Source: Acidobacteriota bacterium | GTDB lineage: Bacteria; Acidobacteriota; Terriglobia; Acidiferrales; UBA7541 | Assembly (NCBI GenBank): GCA_013289855.1 | Contig: JABCZD010000013.1 | Location: 1 to 64,000, forward strand | Length of the DNA: 64,000 nucleotides | Reading direction: 5' to 3' | Translations under genes and position numbers: made by a program | In this document: piece after piece, positions 24,292-33,197 of the stretch | Numbering within the stretch: the first letter of the stretch is position 1 | Layout: each line of letters begins with the position of its first letter | Notes under the pieces: model-generated | Seen by the model: only the letters and a program-made list of their open reading frames with translations | The model's database searches: none | What the model was told of the DNA's origin: nothing

Positions 24292-24646
24292 GATCGGCCA
24301 TGCTCCTTCGGCGATGATCGCCAGGTCATTTTGCTCGTTGTGCCGTCCTCGCGAGAGAACGTGGTAACAGGTATAGAGGCATACGGCGGTGCGGACAATA
24401 CACGGGACTGTGTAGGCATTTTGGCGAGGAGGGGGTAGCGGGGGCCGGACCAAATGCGGAATTTGCCAGGGCGCCTGGGCGACGGAGATAAGTTGATGAG
24501 GTGGAAAGATTTACGTGGGATATCCAGAAATTGCCCAGAACCGGGAGTTTTTTCAACGTAAGTGCGTTGTTTGCAATGGGGAAAAATGGCCGCAAAACTG
24601 CATTTATTGACCGCGTTGTTCGCGTTGCAAAAGGCGGGAAACAACG
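24292..24646. other. divergent region upstream of the sigma-factor remnant
   Basis: 355 bp between the sigma start (minus) and a 58-aa ORF (plus). I see no clear -35/-10 pair or operator-like repeat, and no gene. Confidence 0.35.
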
Positions 24647-24823
24647 ATGACAAACGCAGCGAGTTACAAAATTGCAGGTGTTTTCGCGATATTTACGCTT
24701 CTGGTGGTAATGTTTGGCGCGACTGATGCGCTGGCGGGATTTACGCACTTCTTCAACCTGGCCGCCGTCGGGATCTTTGCGGTTGCGTCGACGCTGGGCC
24801 TGGCGACGCGTTTGCGCGCCTAA
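24647..24823 (+). CDS. 58-aa two-helix membrane peptide, unknown function
   Basis: A short reading frame beginning MTNAASYKIAGVFAIFTLLV, with a first membrane helix at about 8-27 and a second at about 36-54 (FFNLAAVGIFAVASTLGLAT), ending in TRLRA. The ribosome binding site is weak (AAGGCGGG about 8 bases upstream). Both helices are clean and the orientation follows the positive-inside rule at the C-terminus, which argues for a real small membrane protein. It lies 162 bp upstream of the ABC exporter gene on the same strand. Family not recognised. Confidence 0.5.
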   Translation: MTNAASYKIAGVFAIFTLLVVMFGATDALAGFTHFFNLAAVGIFAVASTLGLATRLRA

Positions 24824-24984
24824 GGGTTCGACGGTATTGTCTGGAAGCACCCTCCGTGGTCTATTTCCCTCTTCAGAAATGCTTTTAGAGTTGAGCACCG
24901 TGACGCTCTTTGTCTGTACAATCGCGTGTACAATGAAGGCAAATTCGCGTTGCGAAGCTTTCCGAGCGTGAAACGCACCCAACC

Positions 24985-26820
24985 GTGGCCGTAAACTCCG
25001 AAGCCGTGCAAGAAAATTTCCAGAATGCCTGGGGAAAGCGCTTGCAGGCACTGAAGAATATTCCTCCAGTGCTGCGGATTATTTGGGATTCGAGTCCGGC
25101 GGTGGTCGGGGCGGAACTGGCGTTGCGTGCCGTGGTGGCGGTGGTGCCGCTGGGGCTGTTGGCGGTGACGCGGCTGATTATCGACGCGGTGGTTTCGCAC
25201 GTGTCGCGCGGAAACGTGTTGCGGCATGACTTCTGGTGGCTGGTGGCGGCGGAGTTTGGGCTGGCGGCATTTGCCACGATACTAAATCGCATTGTGGATT
25301 TTTGCGACACGCTGCTGGCGGACAAATTCACCCGGCATATCAGCATTCGCATTATGGAGCACGCCTCGCGGCTGGATTTGTTCTGCTACGAGGATCCTAG
25401 CTTTCAGGACAAGTTGGAGCGCGCGCGCGTGCAGGCGACCGACCGGCTGGGGATGATCCGGCAGATGGGGCTGCTGGTGCAGCAGGTGATTACCACCGCG
25501 ACGCTGGCGGCGAGCATTTTGTTCTTCTCTCCTTGGCTGCTGTTGCTATTGATCTTGTGCGTGGTGCCGGCGTTTCTGGGGGAGAGCCATTTCGCGTTCC
25601 TGGGGTATGCGCTGGCGTTTCGGTTGACTCCCGTGAAACGACAGATCGACTACCTGCGATTTCTGGGGGCCAGTAAAGACAGCGCGAAGGAGTTGAAGCT
25701 TTTTGGGTTGAACAAATATTTGACAGATCGCTTCACCGAATTATCCGACGACGTTTACCACGAAAATGTGGCGTTAGCGAAACGCCGGCTGGGCGCCACG
25801 GCGGTGCTTTCGCTGGTTACAACGATGGGTTATTACGGGGCGTATGTGTATGTGATTTTTGAAACCGTTTCTGGAACCATGACCGTGGGAACGTTGACGT
25901 TCCTTACCGGCGCGATTGCCGGCGCCAGTTCGAACCTACAGATGATTTTTTCGACGTTCTCGAGTATCGCGGACCAGTCTTTGTTTCTGACCGACTTGCT
26001 GGAATTTTTCGCGCTGCAGCCGCTGGTGACCTCCAAGCCAAATGCTTTGCGCGCACCAAGGCCGATTCAGCAGGGAATTGAGTTTCGCGACGTGAGCTTT
26101 TCCTATCCGGGCAGCACGCGGCTGGTGCTGAAGAGTTTGAATTTACGGGTGATGCCAGGCGAGCGCATTGCGTTGATTGGCGAGAATGGCGAAGGCAAGA
26201 CCACGATCGTTAAGTTGATTACGCGACTTTACGACCCGACCGCGGGAAGCGTGCATGTCGATGGTATTGATCTTCGGGAGTACGATTTGGAGGACTACTC
26301 AAGCCAGATTGCGGTGATTTTTCAGGATTTCATGCGTTACGACATGACCGCGTGGGAAAACATCGCCATGGGGCAAATTTCCGAGCGCAAGAATCTGGCG
26401 CGGATTGAATTGGCGGCTAAGAAGAGTTTGGCGGAGTCCGTGATTGGGAAACTCCCGCTGGGTTATGACCAGATGCTGGGGCGGCGGTTTGAAACAGGCG
26501 TGGACCTGAGCGGCGGGGAATGGCAGCGGGTGGCGCTGGCGCGCGCTTATTTGCGAGACGCGCAACTGCTGGTGCTGGATGAACCGACAGCGGCGCTGGA
26601 TGCGCGGTCGGAACATGAAGTTTTCGAACGTTTTGCGGAATTGACGCAGGGAAAAATGGCGCTGCTGATTTCGCACCGTTTTTCCACGGTGAAAATGGCG
26701 GATCGGATTGTGGTGCTGGAAAAAGGGCAGATCGCAGAAGAGGGCCGACACGAACAGTTGATGGCGCGCGGCGGGCGGTATGCGGCGATGTTTGAGATGC
26801 AGGCGTCGAGTTACCGGTAG
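24985..26820 (+). CDS. ABC exporter, fused permease and ATPase; candidate beta-glucan exporter (NdvA/ChvA/MsbA type)
   Basis: 611 aa half-transporter. The N-terminal membrane domain (about 30-330) has six predicted helices, including VVGAELALRAVVAVVPLGLL, WLLLLLILCVVPAFLG and ATAVLSLVTTMGYYGAYVYV. The C-terminal nucleotide-binding domain has Walker A GENGEGKTT (399-407), signature LSGGEWQR (508-515), Walker B LLVLDEPT and the switch His in ISHRFSTV. It is expected to work as a homodimer in the inner membrane. The gene lies 58 bp upstream of an NdvB-like glucan synthase. In rhizobia and agrobacteria the exporter for cyclic beta-1,2-glucan (NdvA/ChvA) is of this type and sits beside ndvB, so glucan export is the best contextual guess. 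GTG 24985 has no obvious Shine-Dalgarno. Confidence 0.88.
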   Translation: MAVNSEAVQENFQNAWGKRLQALKNIPPVLRIIWDSSPAVVGAELALRAVVAVVPLGLLAVTRLIIDAVVSHVSRGNVLRHDFWWLVAAEFGLAAFATILNRIVDFCDTLLADKFTRHISIRIMEHASRLDLFCYEDPSFQDKLERARVQATDRLGMIRQMGLLVQQVITTATLAASILFFSPWLLLLLILCVVPAFLGESHFAFLGYALAFRLTPVKRQIDYLRFLGASKDSAKELKLFGLNKYLTDRFTELSDDVYHENVALAKRRLGATAVLSLVTTMGYYGAYVYVIFETVSGTMTVGTLTFLTGAIAGASSNLQMIFSTFSSIADQSLFLTDLLEFFALQPLVTSKPNALRAPRPIQQGIEFRDVSFSYPGSTRLVLKSLNLRVMPGERIALIGENGEGKTTIVKLITRLYDPTAGSVHVDGIDLREYDLEDYSSQIAVIFQDFMRYDMTAWENIAMGQISERKNLARIELAAKKSLAESVIGKLPLGYDQMLGRRFETGVDLSGGEWQRVALARAYLRDAQLLVLDEPTAALDARSEHEVFERFAELTQGKMALLISHRFSTVKMADRIVVLEKGQIAEEGRHEQLMARGGRYAAMFEMQASSYR

Positions 26821-26878
26821 AATGTCGCCGTCGCGGACCGGCAATTCTCCGACAAGCGGGTTGGATGAATGAGTCTGT

Positions 26879-29800
26879 ATGAATGAAGAAGATCTGGTCG
26901 AAGTAGAGCGGCTGGCTCAGGTGCACCTCGAAATGAGTGCGGAGCCGCGCGCCTCGACCGAAACGATGGAAACGAGCCAGCGGGCTGCAGACGTGATTGG
27001 CCCGAGCTTAGAAGCGCATGCGCGGGCCAGTGCGAAGGCTTGGGTCGCAGGAAGGAAGGTGGCGGGAAGCGCCGCGCTCGAAGCCAAGCTTGACCGTGCT
27101 ATGGCCAGCATTCTTGAGGCTGGGCGTCTCGTGTCGACAAATGAAGAGGCTTTTCAAGCCGCGGATAGCGAAGGTCGCGATTTATCGAATAACCTGCGAG
27201 TGCTTCGTTCGGCATCGCTGGAGGTACGAGAATATTTGCAGTTGGACCTTCCAGTACTGCAGGTCAGCAAGAGTGAGGTCAGTGAGGCAGGCGAGGCTGA
27301 GGTACCCGGGGGCAACGAGCCGTCCGGTGAGTTGCCGCGGCCTTATGTTGCCGCTCGCGCGTATTTGTCCGCCGTGGGCTATTTGTTCGACGAAAGCGTG
27401 TTCGCGACTTACGTGCAGGCATTCGAAGAGCACGGCTACCTTGAAATGCACGAGATTTGGGCGTTGAAGCCGATGATGCAGCTGGTGGCGCTGGAATGCA
27501 TTGCGTCCCGTTTTGCTGCCAAGGCCCCGGCGTCCCCCGAATCCCTCGTCGACAAACAGCAAGCCGTCGTTTCTGATAAATGTGCCGCCGCATCTTTTGC
27601 GTCTCTACTCAAGACCCTGCACCGCCTTAGCCACACCGAACTTAAAGATTCGTTCCAGGCACTTAGCAGGACCGAAGCGCTGCTGCGCGAGGATCCCGTG
27701 GGTGCATACCCGCTCATGGATTTCGAGAGCTGCGAACTCTATCGCAATGCCATTCAACGATTTGCGCTGGCATCCGAAACAGATGAATTTGAAATTGCGC
27801 GGCTGGCGGTGGAGTTTTCGCGCCAGGCGATGAATCAAAAGCACTCCAACGAACGCGCACGAGAGCGCCGTGGCCACGTAGGGTTCTATCTTCTAGGGCG
27901 CGGCCGAAAGTTGATGAAACAGCAGATCGGATACAAGCCCCGGGGCTGGCAATCGCTGACGGAAAATTTTCGGGACTCGCCAGAAGCTTTTTACTTCTTG
28001 ACGCTGGAGTTTCTTGTTTTCTTGATGATGTTTTTTGTAGTGAGCAGCGTGAGCGGCGCGGTACCGATCATTGCGGCGGTGCTGTTGCTCATCTTGCCCG
28101 CCAGCGAATCGGCCGTGGAAATAGTCAACCAATTGGTGACATTTTTGACGCCGGTGCGAGCGCTGCCGCGAATGGATTTTTCACGCGGCATTCCTGAGGA
28201 TTGCCTGACGATTGTGGCGGTGCCGACGCTGCTGATCAACGAAGAACAAATCAAGGATCTAGTGCGCAGCCTGGAAATTCGTTGCGTCGGCAACCGCGAC
28301 CCGCACCTATTTTTTGCGATGCTGACCGATCCACCCGATTCAGAGCAACGTTTCGACGAGCGGGATCAATTTGTTTCTTTGTGCTCGGGCCTGATCGAGG
28401 GCTTGAACCGCAAATACGGCCGCGGCGGACGCGGACCGTTCCTGCATTTCCATCGGCACCGGGTATTCAATGAAATTGAAAATAAATGGATGGGATGGGA
28501 ACGCAAGCGCGGCAAATTACTGGATTTCAACGATTTTCTACGCGGCCAGTACGATCGTTTTCCAGTGAAGGTAGGCGATCTTTCGATCCTGCCGCGGGTG
28601 CGTTACGTGATTACGCTGGATTCCGATACCCAGCTGCCGAGAGAGTCCGCGCACCGGCTGGTGGGGACGCTAGCGCATCCATTGAACCGTGCATCTGTGA
28701 ATCCTGCGACCAACGCGGTGGATGAGGGATATGGCGTGCTGCAGCCGCGCGTGGGCATCAGCGTGCAATCGGCGAATCAGTCCCGCCTGGCATACATCTA
28801 TTCGGGACAAACGGGATTGGATATTTACGCGCGCGCGGTTTCCGATGTCTATCAGGATCTTTTTGGCGAAGGGATTTTTACTGGCAAAGGCATTTATGAG
28901 GTCGACGTATTCCGGCAAGTTTTGGCGGGAAGGTTTCCGTCGAACGCCATCTTGAGCCACGATCTGATCGAAGGTGCGTACGCACGCGCCGGGCTGGTCT
29001 CCGATGTGGAGATCATCGATGACTATCCGTCGCATTTCAGCGCGCACAGCCGGCGCAAGCACCGGTGGATTCGTGGGGACTGGCAAATTCTGCGCTGGCT
29101 TCTACCGCGCGTGCCCGATGCGCAGGGAGCTTTTGTCAAGAATCCGCTGGATGTGGTCTCGCGCTGGAAGATCCTGGATAACTTGCGGCGCAGCGTGATC
29201 GAGGCGGCTACATTCGTGTTGTTAGTGGCGGCGTGGTTTTACTTGCCGGGTTCGCCGGCGGCGTGGACGGCGGCGACTGTGGCGCTGATGCTGGTGCCTA
29301 GCTACGTACAACTAGTCCTGGGCATGTCGCGATTATGGCGTGCCAAAGATCGTGCTGGATTGTTGCGGCAGATCTTCGGCGATTTTACTTCCGGGCAGAT
29401 TACCGTGCTTATCACCCTGACGTTTTTGGCGCACCAAACGCTGGTGACTCTGGATGCAATCGCCCGCACGGTGTTTCGATTGACAGTCAGCGGGCGCCAT
29501 CTGCTGGAGTGGGAGACGGCGGCGCAGTCGGAGATGGATGCCAAGAAAAAGCGCACGCCGGTGGATGTGTATCTGGATTGGACCCCCGTGGTTGGCTTGT
29601 TATTGGCGCTGGCGGAGAGCTTTTTCCGGCCAGCGGCGCTGCTGCCGTCACTGCCCATTCTGGCGCTGTGGATGCTTGCGAAACCTGCGGCGCAATGGCT
29701 GGATCGCCCGCTGCACAGCGTGCGCAACGATATCGATGCCGCCGACGAGGATTTCCTGCGGCTGTGTGCCTTGAAGACGTGGAGATACTTTCGCGAGCTC

Positions 29801-31564
29801 GCCAGCGCGGAAAATAATTGGCTGATTCCGGACAACGTGCAGGAAGAGCCGTGGACCGTGGCGCATCGCTTATCGCCGACGAATCTGGGCCTGCAGTTCA
29901 ACGCGCAATACGCGGCTTACGATCTTGGCTTCCTCGATGTACACGCTTACCTCGACGCGGTTGAGAAGACCTTGGCCAGCGCGAAGAAACTGCCGCGAGT
30001 GAGAGGGCATTTCCTCAATTGGTTTGACACTGTTTCACTGGCGGCGGTTGGTCCGCGATTTGTGTCTAGCGTGGATAGTGGCAACCTGGCGTGTTCACTT
30101 TGGTGCGTGAAGCAGGGAAGTCTGGACGTTATTCAACAGCCGGTTTTTCGCGCAGGATTGTTGCGCGGCATTCGGGAGCATTTGGGAATTGCCGCCGAAG
30201 AATGCGGGCTGGCAGGCGCGGGCGCGGAGATAGCGGAAACTTTCGCGGCGTTGCGCGCCTATTGCGCGCGGCTCGGCGACGATTTCGCCGCGTGGTTTGC
30301 CGCGCTGCAGGAAATCGACTCGCGTCTGCAGGCGATCATCGCCGAGGTTCCTGATGACGAACCATCGGGTGCGCCTGTCGGCATCGCAATGTCCTCTTAT
30401 GCGTCGGCGCGCTGGTGGTTACTGGCAAGCCGGGCGAGAGTGCGCGAGCTGCACGAACTCGTGGATCGCCTGACGCCGTGGATGCTGCCCGAGTATGCGG
30501 CGGTGCGCAAGCAAGTCGGCGAGATGCTTTATGGCAACGTGACCGCTGGTCTGACGCTGCAGGAGCTGCCCGGATTTGTGAGCAAGCTCCAGAAAAAATT
30601 GGATGAGTATTCCTTCTGGTCGGAAGAACATAGTGCGCTGCAGGGGTTGCGCGAGCGCTTGTCGGAATGCGCGTTGCAGGCGCGCGAGACGGTCAACCGC
30701 TTGGCTAGAATTGCGGAAGAAGCGGACCTGCTGGTGCAGGAAATGGATTTTCGTTTTCTGTATAACGCGAAACGCAAAATGTTGTCGGTGGGCTACGACG
30801 TCGAGCAAAAGGAATTGGTCGAAAGTTGTTACGACTTGCTGGCGTCAGAGGCGCGGAGCGCGGTATTCGTGGCCATCGCCAAGGGCGATATTCCCCAGAG
30901 CAGTTGGTTCCAACTGGGCCGGGTACACACGCATTTCGCGGGCCACAACGTGCTGCTGTCGTGGACCGGAACAATGTTTGAATACCTGATGCCGATGCTG
31001 TGGATGAAAACTTATCCGGAGACGCTGCTGGCGAGCAGTATGGGTGGCGCCGTAGCCTGCCAGCGGGCGGTGGTCGAAAAGCTGGGGATTCCCTGGGGCA
31101 TTTCGGAAGGCGCCAGCAGCGTGCGCAACGATGCGGGGCACTACGAGTATCACGCCTTTGGCGTAAAGGCGCTGGCGTTAAAAGCGGAGACACCGAAGCG
31201 CTTGGTGATCACCCCTTATGCCGCATTCCTGGCGCTCAACGTCGATCCTGCGAGCGCGGTGCGCAACTTGCGGGAGATGCAACGGCAAGGATGGATGGGC
31301 GCGACGGGATTTTACGAATCGGCGGACTATGGACGTCCGAAAAAGGGCGAAAAGGTCAGCGGTGAAATAGTTCGCAGTTGGATGGCGCATCATCAGGGCA
31401 TGAGTTTATTGTCGGTAGCCAATTTGCTCTCCAACGCTGTTTTTCAACGATTGTTTCATGAAGAAGTGATGGTCGCCGGCACCGAGAGGATTCTGCATGA
31501 ACGAAAACCATCCACGACGAATCGCGAACCAGCGGCGGCCGAGAGCGAGGAGTGGGTTGCTTAG
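26879..31564 (+). CDS. NdvB-like beta-glucan synthase (GT84 plus glycoamylase-like domain), lacking the C-terminal phosphorylase region
   Basis: 1561 aa. N-terminal region of about 370 residues, then membrane helices at about 370-430. The glycosyltransferase core has the DxD motif LDSDTQLPR (about 578), EGIFTGKGIYEVDVF and HDLIEGAYAR, followed by RRKHRWIRGDWQ (about 720-731), a QxRW-like block. More membrane helices lie at about 770-860 and 905-945. A C-terminal glycoamylase-like domain (about 1290-1520) carries HTHFAGHNVLLSWTGTMFEY, PWGISEGASSVRN and WMAHHQGMSLLSVANLL. In rhizobial cyclic beta-1,2-glucan synthase (about 2800 aa) this order is followed by a large GH94-like region that controls chain length; here the protein stops before it. 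It follows the ABC exporter and precedes GH39 and GH144-type genes. Product: beta-1,2-glucan, linear or cyclic not determinable. Confidence 0.85.
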   Translation: MNEEDLVEVERLAQVHLEMSAEPRASTETMETSQRAADVIGPSLEAHARASAKAWVAGRKVAGSAALEAKLDRAMASILEAGRLVSTNEEAFQAADSEGRDLSNNLRVLRSASLEVREYLQLDLPVLQVSKSEVSEAGEAEVPGGNEPSGELPRPYVAARAYLSAVGYLFDESVFATYVQAFEEHGYLEMHEIWALKPMMQLVALECIASRFAAKAPASPESLVDKQQAVVSDKCAAASFASLLKTLHRLSHTELKDSFQALSRTEALLREDPVGAYPLMDFESCELYRNAIQRFALASETDEFEIARLAVEFSRQAMNQKHSNERARERRGHVGFYLLGRGRKLMKQQIGYKPRGWQSLTENFRDSPEAFYFLTLEFLVFLMMFFVVSSVSGAVPIIAAVLLLILPASESAVEIVNQLVTFLTPVRALPRMDFSRGIPEDCLTIVAVPTLLINEEQIKDLVRSLEIRCVGNRDPHLFFAMLTDPPDSEQRFDERDQFVSLCSGLIEGLNRKYGRGGRGPFLHFHRHRVFNEIENKWMGWERKRGKLLDFNDFLRGQYDRFPVKVGDLSILPRVRYVITLDSDTQLPRESAHRLVGTLAHPLNRASVNPATNAVDEGYGVLQPRVGISVQSANQSRLAYIYSGQTGLDIYARAVSDVYQDLFGEGIFTGKGIYEVDVFRQVLAGRFPSNAILSHDLIEGAYARAGLVSDVEIIDDYPSHFSAHSRRKHRWIRGDWQILRWLLPRVPDAQGAFVKNPLDVVSRWKILDNLRRSVIEAATFVLLVAAWFYLPGSPAAWTAATVALMLVPSYVQLVLGMSRLWRAKDRAGLLRQIFGDFTSGQITVLITLTFLAHQTLVTLDAIARTVFRLTVSGRHLLEWETAAQSEMDAKKKRTPVDVYLDWTPVVGLLLALAESFFRPAALLPSLPILALWMLAKPAAQWLDRPLHSVRNDIDAADEDFLRLCALKTWRYFRELASAENNWLIPDNVQEEPWTVAHRLSPTNLGLQFNAQYAAYDLGFLDVHAYLDAVEKTLASAKKLPRVRGHFLNWFDTVSLAAVGPRFVSSVDSGNLACSLWCVKQGSLDVIQQPVFRAGLLRGIREHLGIAAEECGLAGAGAEIAETFAALRAYCARLGDDFAAWFAALQEIDSRLQAIIAEVPDDEPSGAPVGIAMSSYASARWWLLASRARVRELHELVDRLTPWMLPEYAAVRKQVGEMLYGNVTAGLTLQELPGFVSKLQKKLDEYSFWSEEHSALQGLRERLSECALQARETVNRLARIAEEADLLVQEMDFRFLYNAKRKMLSVGYDVEQKELVESCYDLLASEARSAVFVAIAKGDIPQSSWFQLGRVHTHFAGHNVLLSWTGTMFEYLMPMLWMKTYPETLLASSMGGAVACQRAVVEKLGIPWGISEGASSVRNDAGHYEYHAFGVKALALKAETPKRLVITPYAAFLALNVDPASAVRNLREMQRQGWMGATGFYESADYGRPKKGEKVSGEIVRSWMAHHQGMSLLSVANLLSNAVFQRLFHEEVMVAGTERILHERKPSTTNREPAAAESEEWVA

Positions 31565-31577
31565 AGAGCCTGAACTG

Positions 31578-33173
31578 ATGCGCCACTCACCATTGGTAAC
31601 TCCTGCGAAGCAAAAATCAATTCTTTCCCGACACTGCGCTTTGTTGACCCTCACCGCGGCGCTCTATCTCACTAGCTTGATTTCATCGGCACGGGGACAA
31701 TCAACTCAGGCGATAGCCGATGCTAATCACGGAGCCGAGATCACCATCACGGTAAATCTTGAGGCTCCGTCGCACCCTTTTCCTCATTTCTGGGAGCAAA
31801 TGTATGGTTCGGGGCGCGCCCTACTCTCTTTGCGCGAAAGTTATCGTGACGATTTGAGAGACGTGAAGCGCGTCACGGGATTTGAATACATTCGCTTTCA
31901 CGGAATTTTTCTGGATGAGGTTGGTCTGTACGACGAAGACAAGGATGGGAATCCGGTTTACAACTTTTCTTATATCGATCAAATCTACGACGGGCTATTG
32001 AAGAATCACGTGCGGCCGTTTGTGGAGATGAGCTTCATGCCCAATAAGCTCACTTCGGACGCCAAGCTGGTCCAGTCGTTCTGGTACAAACCGAATGTTG
32101 CGCCGCCTAAGGATTGGGACAAGTGGGACAAATTAGTGGAAGCTTTTGCGCGTCATCTGGTGGAGCGTTACGGGGAGGATGAGGTCGCGCAATGGTATTT
32201 CGAAGTGTGGAACGAGCCGAACCTGGATTTCTGGACGGGCGAACCGCGCGAAAGCACTTATTACGAGTTGTACGACCGCGCGGCTAGAGCGATAAAGCGC
32301 GTCAGCCCGCGGTTGCGCGTAGGCGGACCAGCAACGGCGCAAGCGGCATGGGCGGATCGCTTCCTGGCGCATTGCAAAGCAAACAACGTCCCGGTGGATT
32401 TTGTATCGACGCATGTCTACGGCAACGACAAGGCCGAAGATGTATTTGGAACGCACGAGGTGATTCCGCGCGACAGAATGGTTTGCCGCGCGGTGCAAAA
32501 GGTTCATGAGCAGATTCTGGCTTCGGCGTATCCGAAAATGCCATTGATCTGGAGCGAATTTAACGCCGATTACAGCAACCAGACGCAAGTAACGGATAGC
32601 GCGTACCTGGGCCCATGGATGGCGGACACGATTCGTCAGTGTGATGGCCTGACGGCGATGATGAGCTATTGGACGTTCTCGGATGTTTTTGAAGAGCAAG
32701 GCGTGGTGAAGAAGCCGTTCTACGGGGGCTTCGGATTGCTCGCCGAAGATGGCATTCCCAAGCCGGCATTTAATGACTTTGCGATACTGCATAAATTGGG
32801 GGATCAACGGATTGGTCTCGATAGCGATTCAGCGTTGCTTACGCGACGCAAAGATGGTGGCATCGTTCTCGCAGTATGGGGGAAAATGGTTCCGCCGGAG
32901 GAGCAGCCCAGCAGCGCCGATGTCGTGCGATTAGAGTTCAAGGGCTTAACGGGGAAGCACACCGCGCGTGTGACCATCGTCGACGACGAACACGGCTCGC
33001 CGCTGCCGGCGTACCAAAAGATGGACAGTCCGCAATTCCTGACACAGGCGCAGATCACGCAGTTGCGCGCCGCTGCGGCATTGCCTGAGGCACATTCGAT
33101 ACCAATCACGGACAACACGCTAAAACTGACTCTTCGCGGACATGCACTGGCGTTGGTCGAAATCGACCGCTAG
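31578..33173 (+). CDS. secreted GH39-family glycoside hydrolase
   Basis: 531 aa with a signal peptide (LSRHCALLTLTAALYLTSLI, cut near ARGQS) and a TIM barrel of the GH39 type (beta-xylosidase and alpha-L-iduronidase relatives). The acid/base is E213 in EVWNEPNLDFW and the nucleophile candidate is E327 in IWSEFNA. FHGIFLDE and FVSTHVYGND are further GH39 hallmarks. A beta-rich domain closes the protein. ATG 31578 starts 14 bases after the synthase stop, so the two are likely co-transcribed. An in-frame ATG at 31497 would overlap the synthase and bury the signal peptide. The substrate is unknown; with a glucan synthase and a glucanase around it, a role in trimming or remodelling the glucan is possible but not shown. 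Confidence 0.85.
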   Translation: MRHSPLVTPAKQKSILSRHCALLTLTAALYLTSLISSARGQSTQAIADANHGAEITITVNLEAPSHPFPHFWEQMYGSGRALLSLRESYRDDLRDVKRVTGFEYIRFHGIFLDEVGLYDEDKDGNPVYNFSYIDQIYDGLLKNHVRPFVEMSFMPNKLTSDAKLVQSFWYKPNVAPPKDWDKWDKLVEAFARHLVERYGEDEVAQWYFEVWNEPNLDFWTGEPRESTYYELYDRAARAIKRVSPRLRVGGPATAQAAWADRFLAHCKANNVPVDFVSTHVYGNDKAEDVFGTHEVIPRDRMVCRAVQKVHEQILASAYPKMPLIWSEFNADYSNQTQVTDSAYLGPWMADTIRQCDGLTAMMSYWTFSDVFEEQGVVKKPFYGGFGLLAEDGIPKPAFNDFAILHKLGDQRIGLDSDSALLTRRKDGGIVLAVWGKMVPPEEQPSSADVVRLEFKGLTGKHTARVTIVDDEHGSPLPAYQKMDSPQFLTQAQITQLRAAAALPEAHSIPITDNTLKLTLRGHALALVEIDR

Positions 33174-33197
33174 AGCGCGGATATCCGGAAATACCGT

